From Mesostigma viride (taxonomy: Eukaryota > Streptophyta > Mesostigmatophyceae > Mesostigmatales > Mesostigmataceae): a stretch of 64,000 bases of DNA. Shown one piece after another: positions 32,498 to 42,700 of this stretch (the stretch's first letter is position 1; the number at the start of each line of letters is the position of its first letter). A program made the position numbers and the translations under genes. The stretch is taken from positions 1,828,747 to 1,892,746 of the forward strand of contig RPFO01000026.1 of the NCBI GenBank assembly GCA_009746045.1, written 5' to 3'. The notes under the pieces are model-generated. The model saw only the letters and a program-made list of their open reading frames with translations. It was not told the DNA's origin and made no database searches.

Positions 32498-32930
32498 TTG
32501 GATTGTTGCAAAGCATGTATAAATGACATCAGGCTAGCCAAACATCTGAGCATGAGCACCCTCCACGCCAGTTCCAATGTGAAGAAATGCCTCTGGCCGG
32601 ATTCCACGCACATGGCTATCTAAGTAAGTAAGCAAGTACTTGCGTGTCATGCGCAAAGGCATGCCACGGAGTACTATGCTAATCTCACTAGAAAAAATAA
32701 TTACACAAAAGTTTGAAGGAATGGCTATCTGGGCCCATCACGTAGGCCTTAAACACAAGTTACTTAGTGTCTGCGAGCTAGTAATAAATACAACACTTAT
32801 GGTTATCAAATTGGGGTGGTTGCCCCAATGTTGTGAATCAATCACGTGTAGGGCTCCTTACCTACTAGGTGGTTTTGATCAATGGTTGTGTTTTCTCCAT
32901 TAATTAATTAATTAATTAGAAACATAACTC
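32498..32930. other. 3' flank of the HAD gene
   Basis: Apart from the hairpin retroposon this stretch holds (TTAA)n-like sequence at 32899-32918 and no gene. TATAAA at about 32518 might serve as a weak poly(A) signal for the HAD gene, but no TGTAA or AATAAA lies close to the stop. Confidence 0.4.
32618..32697 (+). mobile_element. Short hairpin retroposon (copy 2)
   Basis: Contains the GTGTCATGCGCAAAGGCATG hairpin and a TAAGTAAGTAAGCAAG lead, like the copy at 5618-5695 but in the opposite orientation. A target duplication was not resolved. Confidence 0.6.
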
Positions 32931-33627
32931 AGACGCGTGTGTAGTACTCCTACACACAGATCTCGAGTGATTTATCTAGTACCAAATCCGAAAGGCTTGC
33001 ATCACTCCCCGGACAGGAGAACTTTTGCGGATGACTGTAGGTGTAAGTTGGCGATGCCATGGTAACCGGAGACGTCCGTCCTATAGTCAGCAAAATTGGT
33101 GCGAGAGGTCCCCAGTTCGATTCCGGTCGGATTCATTTGCAGATCGCGTTTTTCCGCGTTTTCCGCGGCCCGGCACTGAACGCAAATGGTTTTCACCTTT
33201 GCGGAGTATCTGATCAGAATATACGCTTGGCTGATTTAAATTTCGATAGTACCGACTACGCCCCCTTCTACTCAAAGAAGGATTCAGCCGTGTTCAGCCC
33301 GTCTCACGGTGCGAGACTGAACAAGTCTCGCGTGCAGACACGTGTGTAGTACTCCTACACACAGATCTCGAGTGATTTATCTAGTACCAAATCCGAAAGG
33401 CTTGCATCACTCCCCGGACAGGAGAACTTTTGCGGATGACTGTAGGTGTAAGTTGGCGATGCCATGGTAACCGGAGACGTCCGTCCTATAGTCAGCAAAA
33501 TTGGTGCGAGAGGTCCCCAGTTCGATTCCGGTCGGATTCATTTGCAGATCGAGTTTTTCCGCGTTTTCCGCGGCCCGGCACTGAACGCAAATGGTTTTCA
33601 CCTTTGCGGAGTGTCTGATCAGAATAA
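32931..33627 (+). repeat. tRNA-like repeat in tandem (405-bp period)
   Basis: Copy 1 is 32931-33335 and copy 2 is 33336-33627, differing at only a few positions. Inside each is a compact tRNA-like segment (33074-33134 and 33479-33539): GTCCGTC at the start, an A-box-like TAGTCAGCAAAATTGG, a B box AGTTCGATTCC and GGTCGGAT able to pair with the start. The A-to-B distance is short, as if the anticodon arm were lost. This is typical of a tRNA-derived SINE. A third copy is split across 50760-59445. Confidence 0.7.
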
Positions 33628-34037
33628 CTCCGTTGGGAGTACATGTAGCACATATCCCTGAGAAGGGGCATATGGCTACATTCTGGGCTACTTCCTGCAA
33701 GGGTGGGAATGTAAGCTACCCTTGCTCTAGGTGCACCAGGGCACCTGCACCCTCATGATCTTCACACTATGCCCAGCTAAGGGGGAGTATGTCATGTGGG
33801 GGAAGATCATCATGGCTATACAAGAGCTAGGGCATGGCTTCTCGACAGAGAGCATCTCTCTGCGTAGGCATAGCATGGCTAAATTCTTAATGCGACATCC
33901 ATGGGGGTCCCATTATAGGCAGGGCGTGGCTAAATTCTGAAGGCATCATCCATGGGGGCCATTATGGGCGCACATGCGCGTGGGCCACATGCATGCTAGG
34001 CTAAGCCTGACTAATCTACACTACTGGTATATATTCC

Positions 34038-34283
34038 CTAGTCTGAGGTGGCAGGGGGGGCCTGCCAGGGCTTGTGGTCAATGTGGATGACCGCCCCCCT
34101 CCAGTATACCGGCTTCCCCCTTGCGCTCTGCCGGAGCTGAAGGTAGGTCGGCCATAGCTCGCGTCGCCGCTGTTGCTGGGCCAGGGTCAAGTCGTCGTCC
34201 AGCGTGAAGCGAGTCCTCGAGAGCTTCTTGCGGCATTTAAGGAACGACAGCTTGTCCGCCATGTACTTAAAGGTGAGGAGCAC
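34038..34283 (-). CDS. L1-type ORF1p-like protein, C-terminal part (copy c)
   Basis: Encodes LLTFKYMADKLSFLKCRKKL, then TLDDDLTLAQQQRRRELWPT and YWRGAVIHIDHKPW. The pattern (hydrophobic strand, K/R-rich helix, D-D/E-L, then R-R-x-LWP and a closing strand) is that of the C-terminal domain of L1 ORF1 proteins. It belongs with the preceding ORF after one frameshift. The same block occurs at 7560-7711, 5500-5620 and 38060-38260. Confidence 0.6.
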   Translation of the reverse strand: MLLTFKYMADKLSFLKCRKKLSRTRFTLDDDLTLAQQQRRRELWPTYLQLRQSARGKPVYWRGAVIHIDHKPWQAPPATSD

Positions 34284-35373
34284 AGGTGCCGGGCCAGCTT
34301 TCCCCCGCTCGCGGGGGAGGCGGACAGCGACATGTCCAGCTCACCAGTGAGTAGCATGGGGGCAAAAATGTCGCGCTTAAATGCCTCAAGAAGGCTCGTG
34401 GAGGTCTCACCTGCCGGCTGGTCGAAGTGCTTGACGATGACATTGTGGCTGCGCCGGGCGATGTCGGCTTCCTCGCGAAGGTCGAGGGCTTGTTGCTTGA
34501 GTTGTGCCGTGATGGTGGAGGTGGTGGAGGTGGTGTGCTGCTGGGGTGCAAGTCCGCCCAGGTGGAGGGAGCATCGCCGGCCAGGCCAGCAGGCGCCGGC
34601 TGGGCGGCGATGTCCTTCACCGCCTGGGCGGTGAGGCCGGCGGTGTCATGCAAGCTCTCAAGGGCGGTGGCGGTGGCTTGAAGGCGTTGGTCGAGGTCGA
34701 GGAGCTGGGCTTTGATGTCGGCAGTGGAGGCGGAAATGGCAGTGGAGGTGGCGGTGAGGTGAGGAAGTTCAGCAGCCAGCGGGCCACCCATTGCTGCGAC
34801 GTCAGCAGCAAGGGGGGTCACGTGCTGCTGGAAGGCTTCCATGAGGATGGAACGGAGGGTGGGGGCGGAGATGGATGGAGCCCAGATCTCGCCATCAGAG
34901 CGCTGGAGAAGGGAGTTGAGGATGGTATGCTGGAGGACGGGGCGGGGGGAGCCGAAAACCATGCTGACGTTGTGCCAGCGACGGCTGTCTGGGACGAGGA
35001 GGCGTCCGGTGGCGTGGAGATGGATGCACAGGTCGTAAAGCGAGGCGTAGTCCCCGTAGAAGATGCAGTCCAGAGCATCGGTCGGAGACATGTTGGTCCA
35101 GTCGTGATCATCGACCTGGAAAGGTGTGAACCGAAAGTGCGGTTCCGAGGGGCGTGAAGACCCTCCTGTTTTGTCGGCTGAGCGGGCGCTTTTAGGGTCA
35201 GGCGATGCCGATGGCGAGGCATTGAGGCCGGGAGGTTTCTGGGAGACCACCAGTGCACGACTAGTGTCACCGCTGCCTGCCGGATCTGGCGAAGCGGCAG
35301 CCTCAGCTGCCGCATTGTCAAAGGCGAGCGCATCCTCCAAACTGCGTTGCGTCGACGGGCGTTTGCTCGTCAT
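34267..35373 (-). CDS. L1-type ORF1p-like protein, N-terminal part (copy c)
   Basis: 368 codons from MTSKRPSTQRSLEDALAF. A Ser/Pro/Ala-rich N-terminus is followed by FRFTPFQVDDHDWTNMSPTD and a helical region (about 110-190). A predicted coiled coil (DIKAQLLDLDQRLQATATAL, about 215-250) comes next, then a Pro run. From about 34560 the frame becomes Ser/Pro-rich while the conserved continuation (LKQQALDLREEADIARRSHN, then VIVKHFDQPAGETS) is read in another frame, so there is a frameshift near the CCACC-rich stretch. The C-terminal part is the next entry. ORF1p would bind and package the element's RNA as an oligomer. An unrelated coiled-coil protein is possible, but four element copies argue for ORF1. 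Confidence 0.6.
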   Translation of the reverse strand: MTSKRPSTQRSLEDALAFDNAAAEAAASPDPAGSGDTSRALVVSQKPPGLNASPSASPDPKSARSADKTGGSSRPSEPHFRFTPFQVDDHDWTNMSPTDALDCIFYGDYASLYDLCIHLHATGRLLVPDSRRWHNVSMVFGSPRPVLQHTILNSLLQRSDGEIWAPSISAPTLRSILMEAFQQHVTPLAADVAAMGGPLAAELPHLTATSTAISASTADIKAQLLDLDQRLQATATALESLHDTAGLTAQAVKDIAAQPAPAGLAGDAPSTWADLHPSSTPPPPPPPSRHNSSNKPSTFARKPTSPGAATMSSSSTSTSRQVRPPRAFLRHLSATFLPPCYSLVSWTCRCPPPPRAGESWPGTCAPHL

Positions 35374-35578
35374 ATATTGCGTTTTAGATTCGGAAAATTA
35401 TACCAGCATGTGCGTCTTAGAAAGACGAAGCGATAGTGATATTCACGGCTAAATTCGGTGCTCAAACGTGAAAGTTATGAGCTCCGCCATCAGCCATGGC
35501 TACCTCGTGGCTCGTGGCTCGTGGCTCGTCTCCGTTTTCTCCATGTGTGCGTAATTCAGAACTAAACAGCTCGCAAAT

Positions 35579-36975
35579 CCAGGTTGTGAAATACGTGCGT
35601 ATTGTCAAAATAAATACGGCAATACGCGGTTTTTGGGCCCCGACGTATTATACGCGTATTTGGTCCCGAATACGTGACTTGGACTTGGGCAATTTTCGAG
35701 GTTCGAGCCGGGGCAGTGCTTGGCGCGAGGCCAGCCGGAACGTGGCGCGGCGCCTACCTCCCCCAAGATCTTCTACTATGCAAACTAGGCTCGATTACTA
35801 CGAACTAGGCTTTTCGTCAGTCCTGAGTCCAGTCACTCCAGCTCATAATGACAATTGTGCAAGAATAACCTTACTGACTGACTGACATAATGACTTGGCA
35901 GTTGGCAAGCTAACTGAAATTTCCAAACACGGAGAGAGTGCCAGCATTGAAGATGAAAATGCCAGCTGTGTTGGGAACGTGTGGCACGTAATATAGCCTG
36001 TATGATGAATATTGCATGGCGGTGTGCCATCGGATTTTGTGCTAGTTGTCAAACGTGTTTTTGCAGCCATGCCACACAAAGTGCCGGAGCATAAATTTGT
36101 AGAAAAAAAGACTGTCACAGTGAAGGATGCTCTGGGGAATACGGTTTCGCAGGTCAAGTTTTGCTGCTCATTTTGCGGCCACAATTTTACCAGTGGCGAT
36201 GGCAAGCAGATCAGTGCGACCAGGATGCGCGCACATTTTGCGAGCATCGCAGGGCATGGGGCATAGACGCCTGCCCTGACGCAAAGATTGGGCAGAAACG
36301 GAAGCTAGAATTCCAGGAGTTGTGGGCAAGAAGGCCGGGCTGAAGGCGAAGAAGCAGCGGCACCTGAGCTTCAGGGCAGTGGCGGAGAGCAGCCATGCAG
36401 GGCCTTGCTTCGGGGTCGGCCATTGCACGTGATCCTCGCCAGCAGACAATCACGAGGTTTGTGAACCCCACAAACGAAGAGGAGTGCCAGCTCCTGGTGG
36501 CCAACTTCTTTGTTGAGAACGCAATTTCCTTTCACGCGGCTCAGAGCCGCTCTTTCAAGGCGATGATTTCCGGCCTGAGTCAGTACAAAGGGCTGATCAC
36601 TGCATGCTCCCAGTCGGTGGCTGCTGGCAGGCAAACTTCTTCAGAAGCAAAAGACAAGGCAATTAGTTATTCATTCATGACCCATTTTGATATAGGATGA
36701 TCAGATTTGATAGCTCGTTGTCTCATTCATGCATGGTAATGGTTGTCAGTGTTCTGACTTGACTGCACCTTGCCATGAGTGGTAACCATATTGCATAACT
36801 ATACTCTAAAGCCTCAAACCCAAAAGGCCCATTCATAACCATGCTCTAAAGGCCGAATTGCACACTGTCGTATTTTGCCGTATTCAAGCCGACGTATTCT
36901 GCCGGGGTCTAAGTATATTATACCCGTATTTTGGAGGCCGACGTATTTGACGTACCGACGTATTTCACAACCTGG
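35579..36975 (+). mobile_element. hAT-type DNA transposon with 8-bp target duplication
   Basis: Termini are CCAGGTTGTGAAATACGT and its inverse (ACGTATTTCACAACCTGG). The inverted ends continue as a series of CGTATT/AATACG motifs for about 110 bp on each side. The element is flanked by exact TCGCAAAT copies at 35571-35578 and 36976-36983. The 8-bp duplication and the encoded BED finger both point to the hAT superfamily. At 1,397 bp it is far too short for a full transposase, so it is an internally deleted, non-autonomous derivative. It sits close to the 5' end of LINE copy c. Confidence 0.9.
36069..36700 (+). pseudogene. hAT transposase fragment: BED zinc finger and start of the transposase core
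   Basis: MPHKVPEHKFVEKKTVTVKD opens a frame with CCSFCGHNF and RMRAHFASIAGH, the Cys2-His2 pattern of a BED finger, which binds the transposon ends. After a frame change at a GGGG run (about 36258), KIGQKRKLEFQELWARR follows. A further frame (36395-36700) gives QTITRFVNPTNEEECQLL and NFFVENAISFHAAQSRSFK, which matches the segment after the BED finger in hAT transposases. It then stops; the DDE-type catalytic region and the dimerisation domain are missing. Introns instead of frameshifts are possible but no good splice sites were found. Confidence 0.7.
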
Positions 36976-37169
36976 TCGCAAATCATCCTGCATGCATGGA
37001 TCGATTGATGCCGTTGCATGCATTGATTGCATGGCCAGACCCAGGCTGCATACCTTCGATCACCGGCTCTTGCTCAGCTGCACAGCGCACTGCAGAGTGG
37101 CGCAAATGTCCATGCCCCGCCCCGTGCATGCAGGCTATATTTTATAGCAGGCCATGCAGTCAGGCCATC

Positions 37170-38774
37170 CATCAAAATACTGGAGCTCGTGTTTTACGGG
37201 TCCCACGCCTCATTGCTGGCCCTGTGCGAGCAATTCCATTCCAGAACCCACCTTTTCCGCAATTACTTAATGGAGCTGACGGCAAGTTTTCCGACCGCGT
37301 ATCTGACGTCCCTTCTTCGGCCAACATGGCCGGCTGGTCTCGCCCCCGCCTTCAGCTCGCAGCTCTCTTTAGTGTACCCTCACTATAAGCGCTCGGCCGC
37401 GGACCTCCTGCAACCCGCCCCCATTACCGAATCCACCTTCCTCCGCCACCTCCACGACGCCCTCTCACAGCACGTGACGCCCCTTGCTTGCTGCAGATGT
37501 GGCAGCTGTGGGGCGCACGCTGGCTGCTGAGCTCCCCACCATCCCCACCGCCACCGCCACCCTCCTCGCCTCCACCCCCACCCCCCCCTCCGCCTCCACC
37601 GACTCCATCACCGCCGAGCTCCGCGACATCGACCAGCGACAATGCCATCGCTATCGAGGTCCTGCAGAACACCGCAGGCCTCACCGCCCGGCCAGGGGGT
37701 GAAGGACATTGCCGCCAAGCCAGCCCCTGCTGGCCTGCCCGGCGATGCTCCTCCCATCACGACCTGGGCGAACATACCACCTCCACCACCTCCGCCGTCG
37801 CAGCCCAGCTCCAACGGCAGACGCTTGACCTCCGCGAGGAGGCCGAGCTCGCCAAGCGCAGCCTCAACGTCATCGTCAAGAACTTCGCCATGGAGGAAGG
37901 TGAGAATTCCGAGAAGCTTGCACGTGCGTTTGAGAGCAAAATCCTTGCACGCATGGGCCTCCTTGGTGAGATTAAGCTGACCGCCCACCGCCTCCCCCGC
38001 GCGCGGGGTAAGGCAGGGGCGCCTCCGCTTCTTCTCATCTTTGAGAGCCCAGCGGACAAGATTTCGTTTCTCAGACGCCGCAAGCGGCTCGAGAAGACTC
38101 CCTTCACCATTGACGACGACTTGACCCTGGCGCAGCCGAACAACGGCGACGGGAGCTATGGCCGACCTACCTCCAGCTCCGGCAGACCAAGGCGGGCCAG
38201 CCAGTGTACTGGAAGGGGGCGGCCATCTACGTCGGCCACAAGCCCTGGCACGCGACCCCTTCGACCACCGCGGCCCCAGCGACTCCAGAAGCCCCAGCCT
38301 AGGGGAATCAAGCAGCAGTAGTAGTGTAGAATAGTTAGACAGTGGCCTTGTACATGCCCGCCTACTACAGGCACTATACCAGCTGAGGCCTAGCCTCTTT
38401 AGTCATGTACATGTGTGCCTATGATGAGCACCTCTCCAGATGATGCCTAGCTTTATTTTATTATATGCCGTGCCCATGCATGCAGGGAGTAACTCCCTGC
38501 TGAGATGCCATGCATGCCCTAGCTTCTGTATAGCTATGCTGATCTTCCCCCCCATGACAGGCTCCCCCTTAGCTGGGCATAGCTTGAAGTTCACAGTGGG
38601 GCTGCAAGTGCCCTGGTGCACCTAGAGCAAGGGTCGTTTACATACATTCCCACCCTTGCAGGAAGTAGCTTAGAATGTATGATAGGCCATATGCCCCGCC
38701 TTCTCTGGGCTATGTGCTACATATACTCCCTTAACGGAGTTATGTTATACAATTCAATTCAATTCAATTCAATG
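37170..38774 (+). mobile_element. LINE-derived element with ORF1 only (copy d)
   Basis: ORF1-like pieces from about 37190 to 38321 are followed by the shared 3' region (38340-38750) and a (CAATT)n tail at 38751-38774. As in copies a to c, no reverse transcriptase lies between the two parts. A perfect tail right after the AACGGAGTTATGTT terminal box shows the 3' end precisely. Confidence 0.72.
37190..38321 (+). pseudogene. LINE ORF1p-like protein (copy d), frameshifted
   Basis: FYGSHASLLALCEQFHSRTH aligns with FYGDYASLYDLCIHLHATGR of copy c. SQHVTPLAADVAAVGRTLAA, SITAELRDIDQRQ, LNVIVKNFAMEEGENSEKLA and DKISFLRRRKRLEKTPFTID follow in the expected order but in several frames. The last 277-codon frame (37488-38321) is open from the coiled coil to the end. 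Confidence 0.6.
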
Positions 38775-38802
38775 CAGTCAGGGCCGGGCCGGCAATAAGT
38801 TC

Positions 38803-38885
38803 TAAGTAAGTTAATAAGTACGTACTTGCGTGTCATGCGCATGTGCATGCCACGGAGTACTAGGCTGATCAATCTCATTAGAAAA
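38803..38885 (+). mobile_element. Short hairpin retroposon (copy 3)
   Basis: TAAGTAAGTTAATAAGTACG leads into the same GTGTCATGCGCATGTGCATG hairpin core as at 5618 and 32618, ending in CTCATTAGAAAA. Confidence 0.6.
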
Positions 38886-38954
38886 TAGTTGCACGGAAGT
38901 TACAAACATCGTCTGCATCATGCCCATTATATTGCATCATTCATTTTTTAATAT

Positions 38955-39192
38955 ATGATAAGTGCATGGGACGCACTACATCGCGTGCATGGGTGGCCAG
39001 CAGAACCAGAACTGGTTCCTCTATCGATCTCCATACCGCTCTCCTCCGCGGATGGGTGGTGTGTGCCATATGGTTCGGTCGGTCTTTCCCCACTCCACCA
39101 TCAAGTGCGAGGACGCGGATGGGGCCGCCCTCTATATACTCATGCACCCATTACCACCGCCCCGACATTCCCGTGCTTGACTACGACGGGCA
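38955..39192 (+). pseudogene. LINE reverse-transcriptase C-terminal region, left part
   Basis: The end of this stretch encodes HYHRPDIPVLDYDG, the start of the conserved RPDIVV...DG...LIDVTV...P block found after the reverse transcriptase in many LINE proteins. It is cut by the LTR element at 39193 and continues in the same frame at 45607. The first 150 bp are less clear and may be frameshifted. Confidence 0.5.
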
Positions 39193-39747
39193 TGTTAAAT
39201 AAAGCATCAATTACAAGCTTAAGGAGTTGGCGAAGATCCTCGAAGATGATGGTAGTGGGTATTGTGCTCAGATCCATAGCCCGCAGCCCTAATTAGGCCC
39301 GTAGGTGCGCGCGCTCACATGGTGATTGCGCCCCAAAAATGTAATGACGGCTGCCTTTGTGGATCATCACCGCAACGCATCAGCTCAACCACAAGACACA
39401 CATACCGCGAACTGAAGCTATCAACGCGACGCCACAAAGTACCCAGAAATAGAGCGATACCACCGGAAGTAGTAAAACTGCACAAGTACCGGCGCGGCGC
39501 CACACACATCGGCCACAGCCGAAAGTACTCAACTTCCGATCACTGACAGACTTCCGCCCACTCGATTAGTCACAATACCATATCAACACATAGCCCACAT
39601 CAGCTCATCAAATACCAACACCAATCAACACAGACAAGATGGGTGAACACAAACTTGTATGAATTACCACCAGTTGGTTAATGCACCAATCAACACAGGT
39701 TGTTATAGGTTACCCACCAATGTGACTGCGAGCCATAAAAGACAACA
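39193..39747 (-). repeat. LTR (left)
   Basis: 555 bp, TG...CA termini. Contains a 75-codon frame (39319-39546), also present in the other LTR, which is probably chance. Confidence 0.88.
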
Positions 39748-42700
39748 CCAGCCCATTTTTCCCGAGCAGTCACATCCCCATGTGATTTTCAATCAGAACC
39801 ACACTTAGCCTGTCCGCACCCACAACTGATGCCATTTCACAACAACTACTCGTCATCACCTCTTAGACATAACACTATGTAACTGTCACATGACACACCA
39901 TTAACTCCTCAAGCAAAACCAAGACCCACAAATAAACACTGTTGGTCACAACCATGCATACCAAACAAAGACAATAAGCGAGAATCAATGAGACAACCAA
40001 GATAACCAAAATCAACATCACTTGGCTATAACGGTATCACTTGTCAACTACACATCACTAAATGTATCAAGGAGACAACCAGCGCAGGCCAGAAATCATA
40101 TATGCATACGCATTGACAATTATCCAACATGGATCTGCCACCACCACACATCAGCATACTCAGCTTCAACATTGCACAGATCATCTGCACACACCACACA
40201 AAATAATACGAGCCAGAACATTATGTACTAGGGGAGTGCCAACCCCGTTATCAGGCGCCCATTGATGCCCTGCTCATATTATCAGCATGTGCTAGAAAGT
40301 CATGTAAGCAAGCGAGAATACAAGACTGGTCCACCAAGACCATCTGTGCCACTGACCTCATCAACACTCAATCACTTTACGCCAGGCACTAGGAATCACA
40401 CAGCCACCTTTGCGGCTTTGCCAGGTCAACCAGGTGAGTCATTTGCCCACTGCCCACCAGACGATCCTTCCTGGACCAAAGTACCCGACTTCCCACGTAC
40501 CCGAATAAAACGAACATGAGCTGACACGGACCCGTGGGGTCAATACCACACTGACCATCAAGAGAGAAGCAAGAAATGAATCAAGAACTCAGGTACTCAG
40601 ACCTGTTCAGCAATCAGATTTTTCAGTGCCACATTATTCCAGTAGGCTTGATATTACCGGCACACACGCCCAAGGCCTTCCTGGCCCATGCCCTTGCCTG
40701 CGGCCTCCCCAACGCCAAGGCATACACTGCAAGTAGTTCACACTGACTATCAACAAGCCATACGGTCACAGAACACATTCCCTCACTCCCATAAAGTAGA
40801 CACCACTCACAAGGACATCCAACTCCAATGACATGCTCTCACCAGCATCCATGCTTTGTCCACATAACATTCATCGCGGCCCCCAAATATACACCACACC
40901 ATCTACTCAGGCCACAAAAGTTTAGGGCAAACTGCCCACCATATTCCCGTTAAACTCAGACCTGCTCACATAGCCTCACTCTTATAGGAAATGTCACATA
41001 TTGATGCATATCAATTGGGTGATTTCAGCCAATTCACTCGTTTGCACGTTTGGATGCCTATGTCAAAACTATTTACGATCATCTCACAGCTCACAGCACC
41101 ACATCATATGCAACAAGGACCATCACTGAATGAGACAACTCAAAACTGTGTGCATAATTCACATGCATCATGCAACACTGATCCTATGCCCACATACCCA
41201 TCCTCACAAGGTGCTTCGCTCATAAAACCATCATGCTGCGGAAGACCCTCGACACATCTACATTCCCGTGCATCTAAGCACATCCAGTGCCCACAACAAG
41301 CATACCCCGCCTGCGGCATGCACCACGCACTGCCGGCCCGCGGTGTAAAATCCCAGGCGTCATCTCCTTCCGCCTCATCATCAACACGTCTCTCCAAAGC
41401 GTGTATCCTCGCCTGTGGTTGATGCACCTTGCACCACCAGCCCGCGAATTGAGCGCCATCGGCTAGTGCCCGAGCACTACCGGACCCCGCGCTCCCTTGC
41501 CTTCAGTAGGTGTCACAGCACCTCTGGTCCGCAAGACCCCAGCAGTCGCTTCATACCGGGCAAGTATGAGCCTCGCAGACTGCTCGCATTACCATCAGCA
41601 AGTGGGGCAACCCCCGAAATGCCTAGGTACTCTAGCCGTACTGCCCCCGGATTTGGGCAACCCCTCATCCAGCAGAAGTGGCAAGTAGGGTAGCTAGTCC
41701 TACTCTCACCACCCAAGTCAGCTTCCAAGCAGGGTTTCCCCCTCCTCAACATCAGGCATCAGCCTATGTCCTGTTCACCATCTGTCGCGGGGAGTGTGTC
41801 AGGGCCACCGTCTCCCCATGGTGCTGCTGGAGCTGAACTTCCCAGGCTAGGCACACACGTTCAGCTCTGCTGTTGTCAAGCATTATTGAGCCTGAACACA
41901 ACGACCAGGGCGCGCGCATGACTCCACTCATGCTCCCCATTGGTCCCGCACCACAGACCCACTGCTTGGCAACATAAATATATCGGGGCATGTACACCAC
42001 GGGTGCAGATCCGTTCATCACCAGACCAAGTATCTGTCTGCTAGCTCCCATCTCTGAACAACCCAAACCAGTGTCATGGTCACAGCCACCGTTCCAGAAC
42101 AATACCAACTGCGCAAAACCCGAATTGTTACCAAACGCTCATGAGGTACTTCTACGCCCGCAAAACAGTACAATTCCCAACGCTTTCCTTTTATTAAGGA
42201 GTAAAATGTGCGTTTGACCGACCAACACGAGCATAAGGACGCGTGAAGTGACACGCCACGGAGCTAACGCACCACGATGGGTTGGTTTAGAAGAAAAGGT
42301 CGTTGGCGGAGAGGAGACACAGCAAGTTCACACAAGCAACACCTGACTGCAGTTACCACCGCCAAATCAGTACCTGCACTAGTAACCCCACCTGATCGCT
42401 GGTACCCAAAACGTTGTCACTCACAGCACCGGCACCTTAGGGAACAATACCACAGAGATTAGCTGCACGCCCAGAGAGGTACTGTGTGATGAATCAGACA
42501 CCGATCTCAATCTGCCACCCATGCCCCACCAAGCGTCCGGATACTAAGTGGGACAACTTTGTCTGTGGTGGGCCCCCTTTTAGTGTACTCAATTCCAAGC
42601 TCCCATTTCTTCCTCGTTCCCAAGGGTAGCTTCCCCCGCTCACAGCTCCCTTTGCCCCAGGCGGGACCCTCCTACATGCAAGCTCCAGCGGGATGCCCCC

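Larger units (their letters stand above)
33628..35500 (-). mobile_element. LINE-derived element with ORF1 only (copy c)
   Basis: The best-preserved copy. From high to low: a 5' leader of about 130 bp, ORF1 (35373 to about 34038) and a 390-bp 3' region ending at the terminal box ACTCCGTTGGGAGT next to the SINE-like copy at 33627. Nothing resembling an endonuclease or reverse transcriptase lies between ORF1 and the 3' region. Copies a, b and d have the same layout. Confidence 0.72.

Noticed and set aside
33074-33134. Functional tRNA gene
   Set aside because: A- and B-box-like strings and a pairing acceptor stem exist, but the anticodon arm is missing and the unit is part of a longer dispersed repeat.
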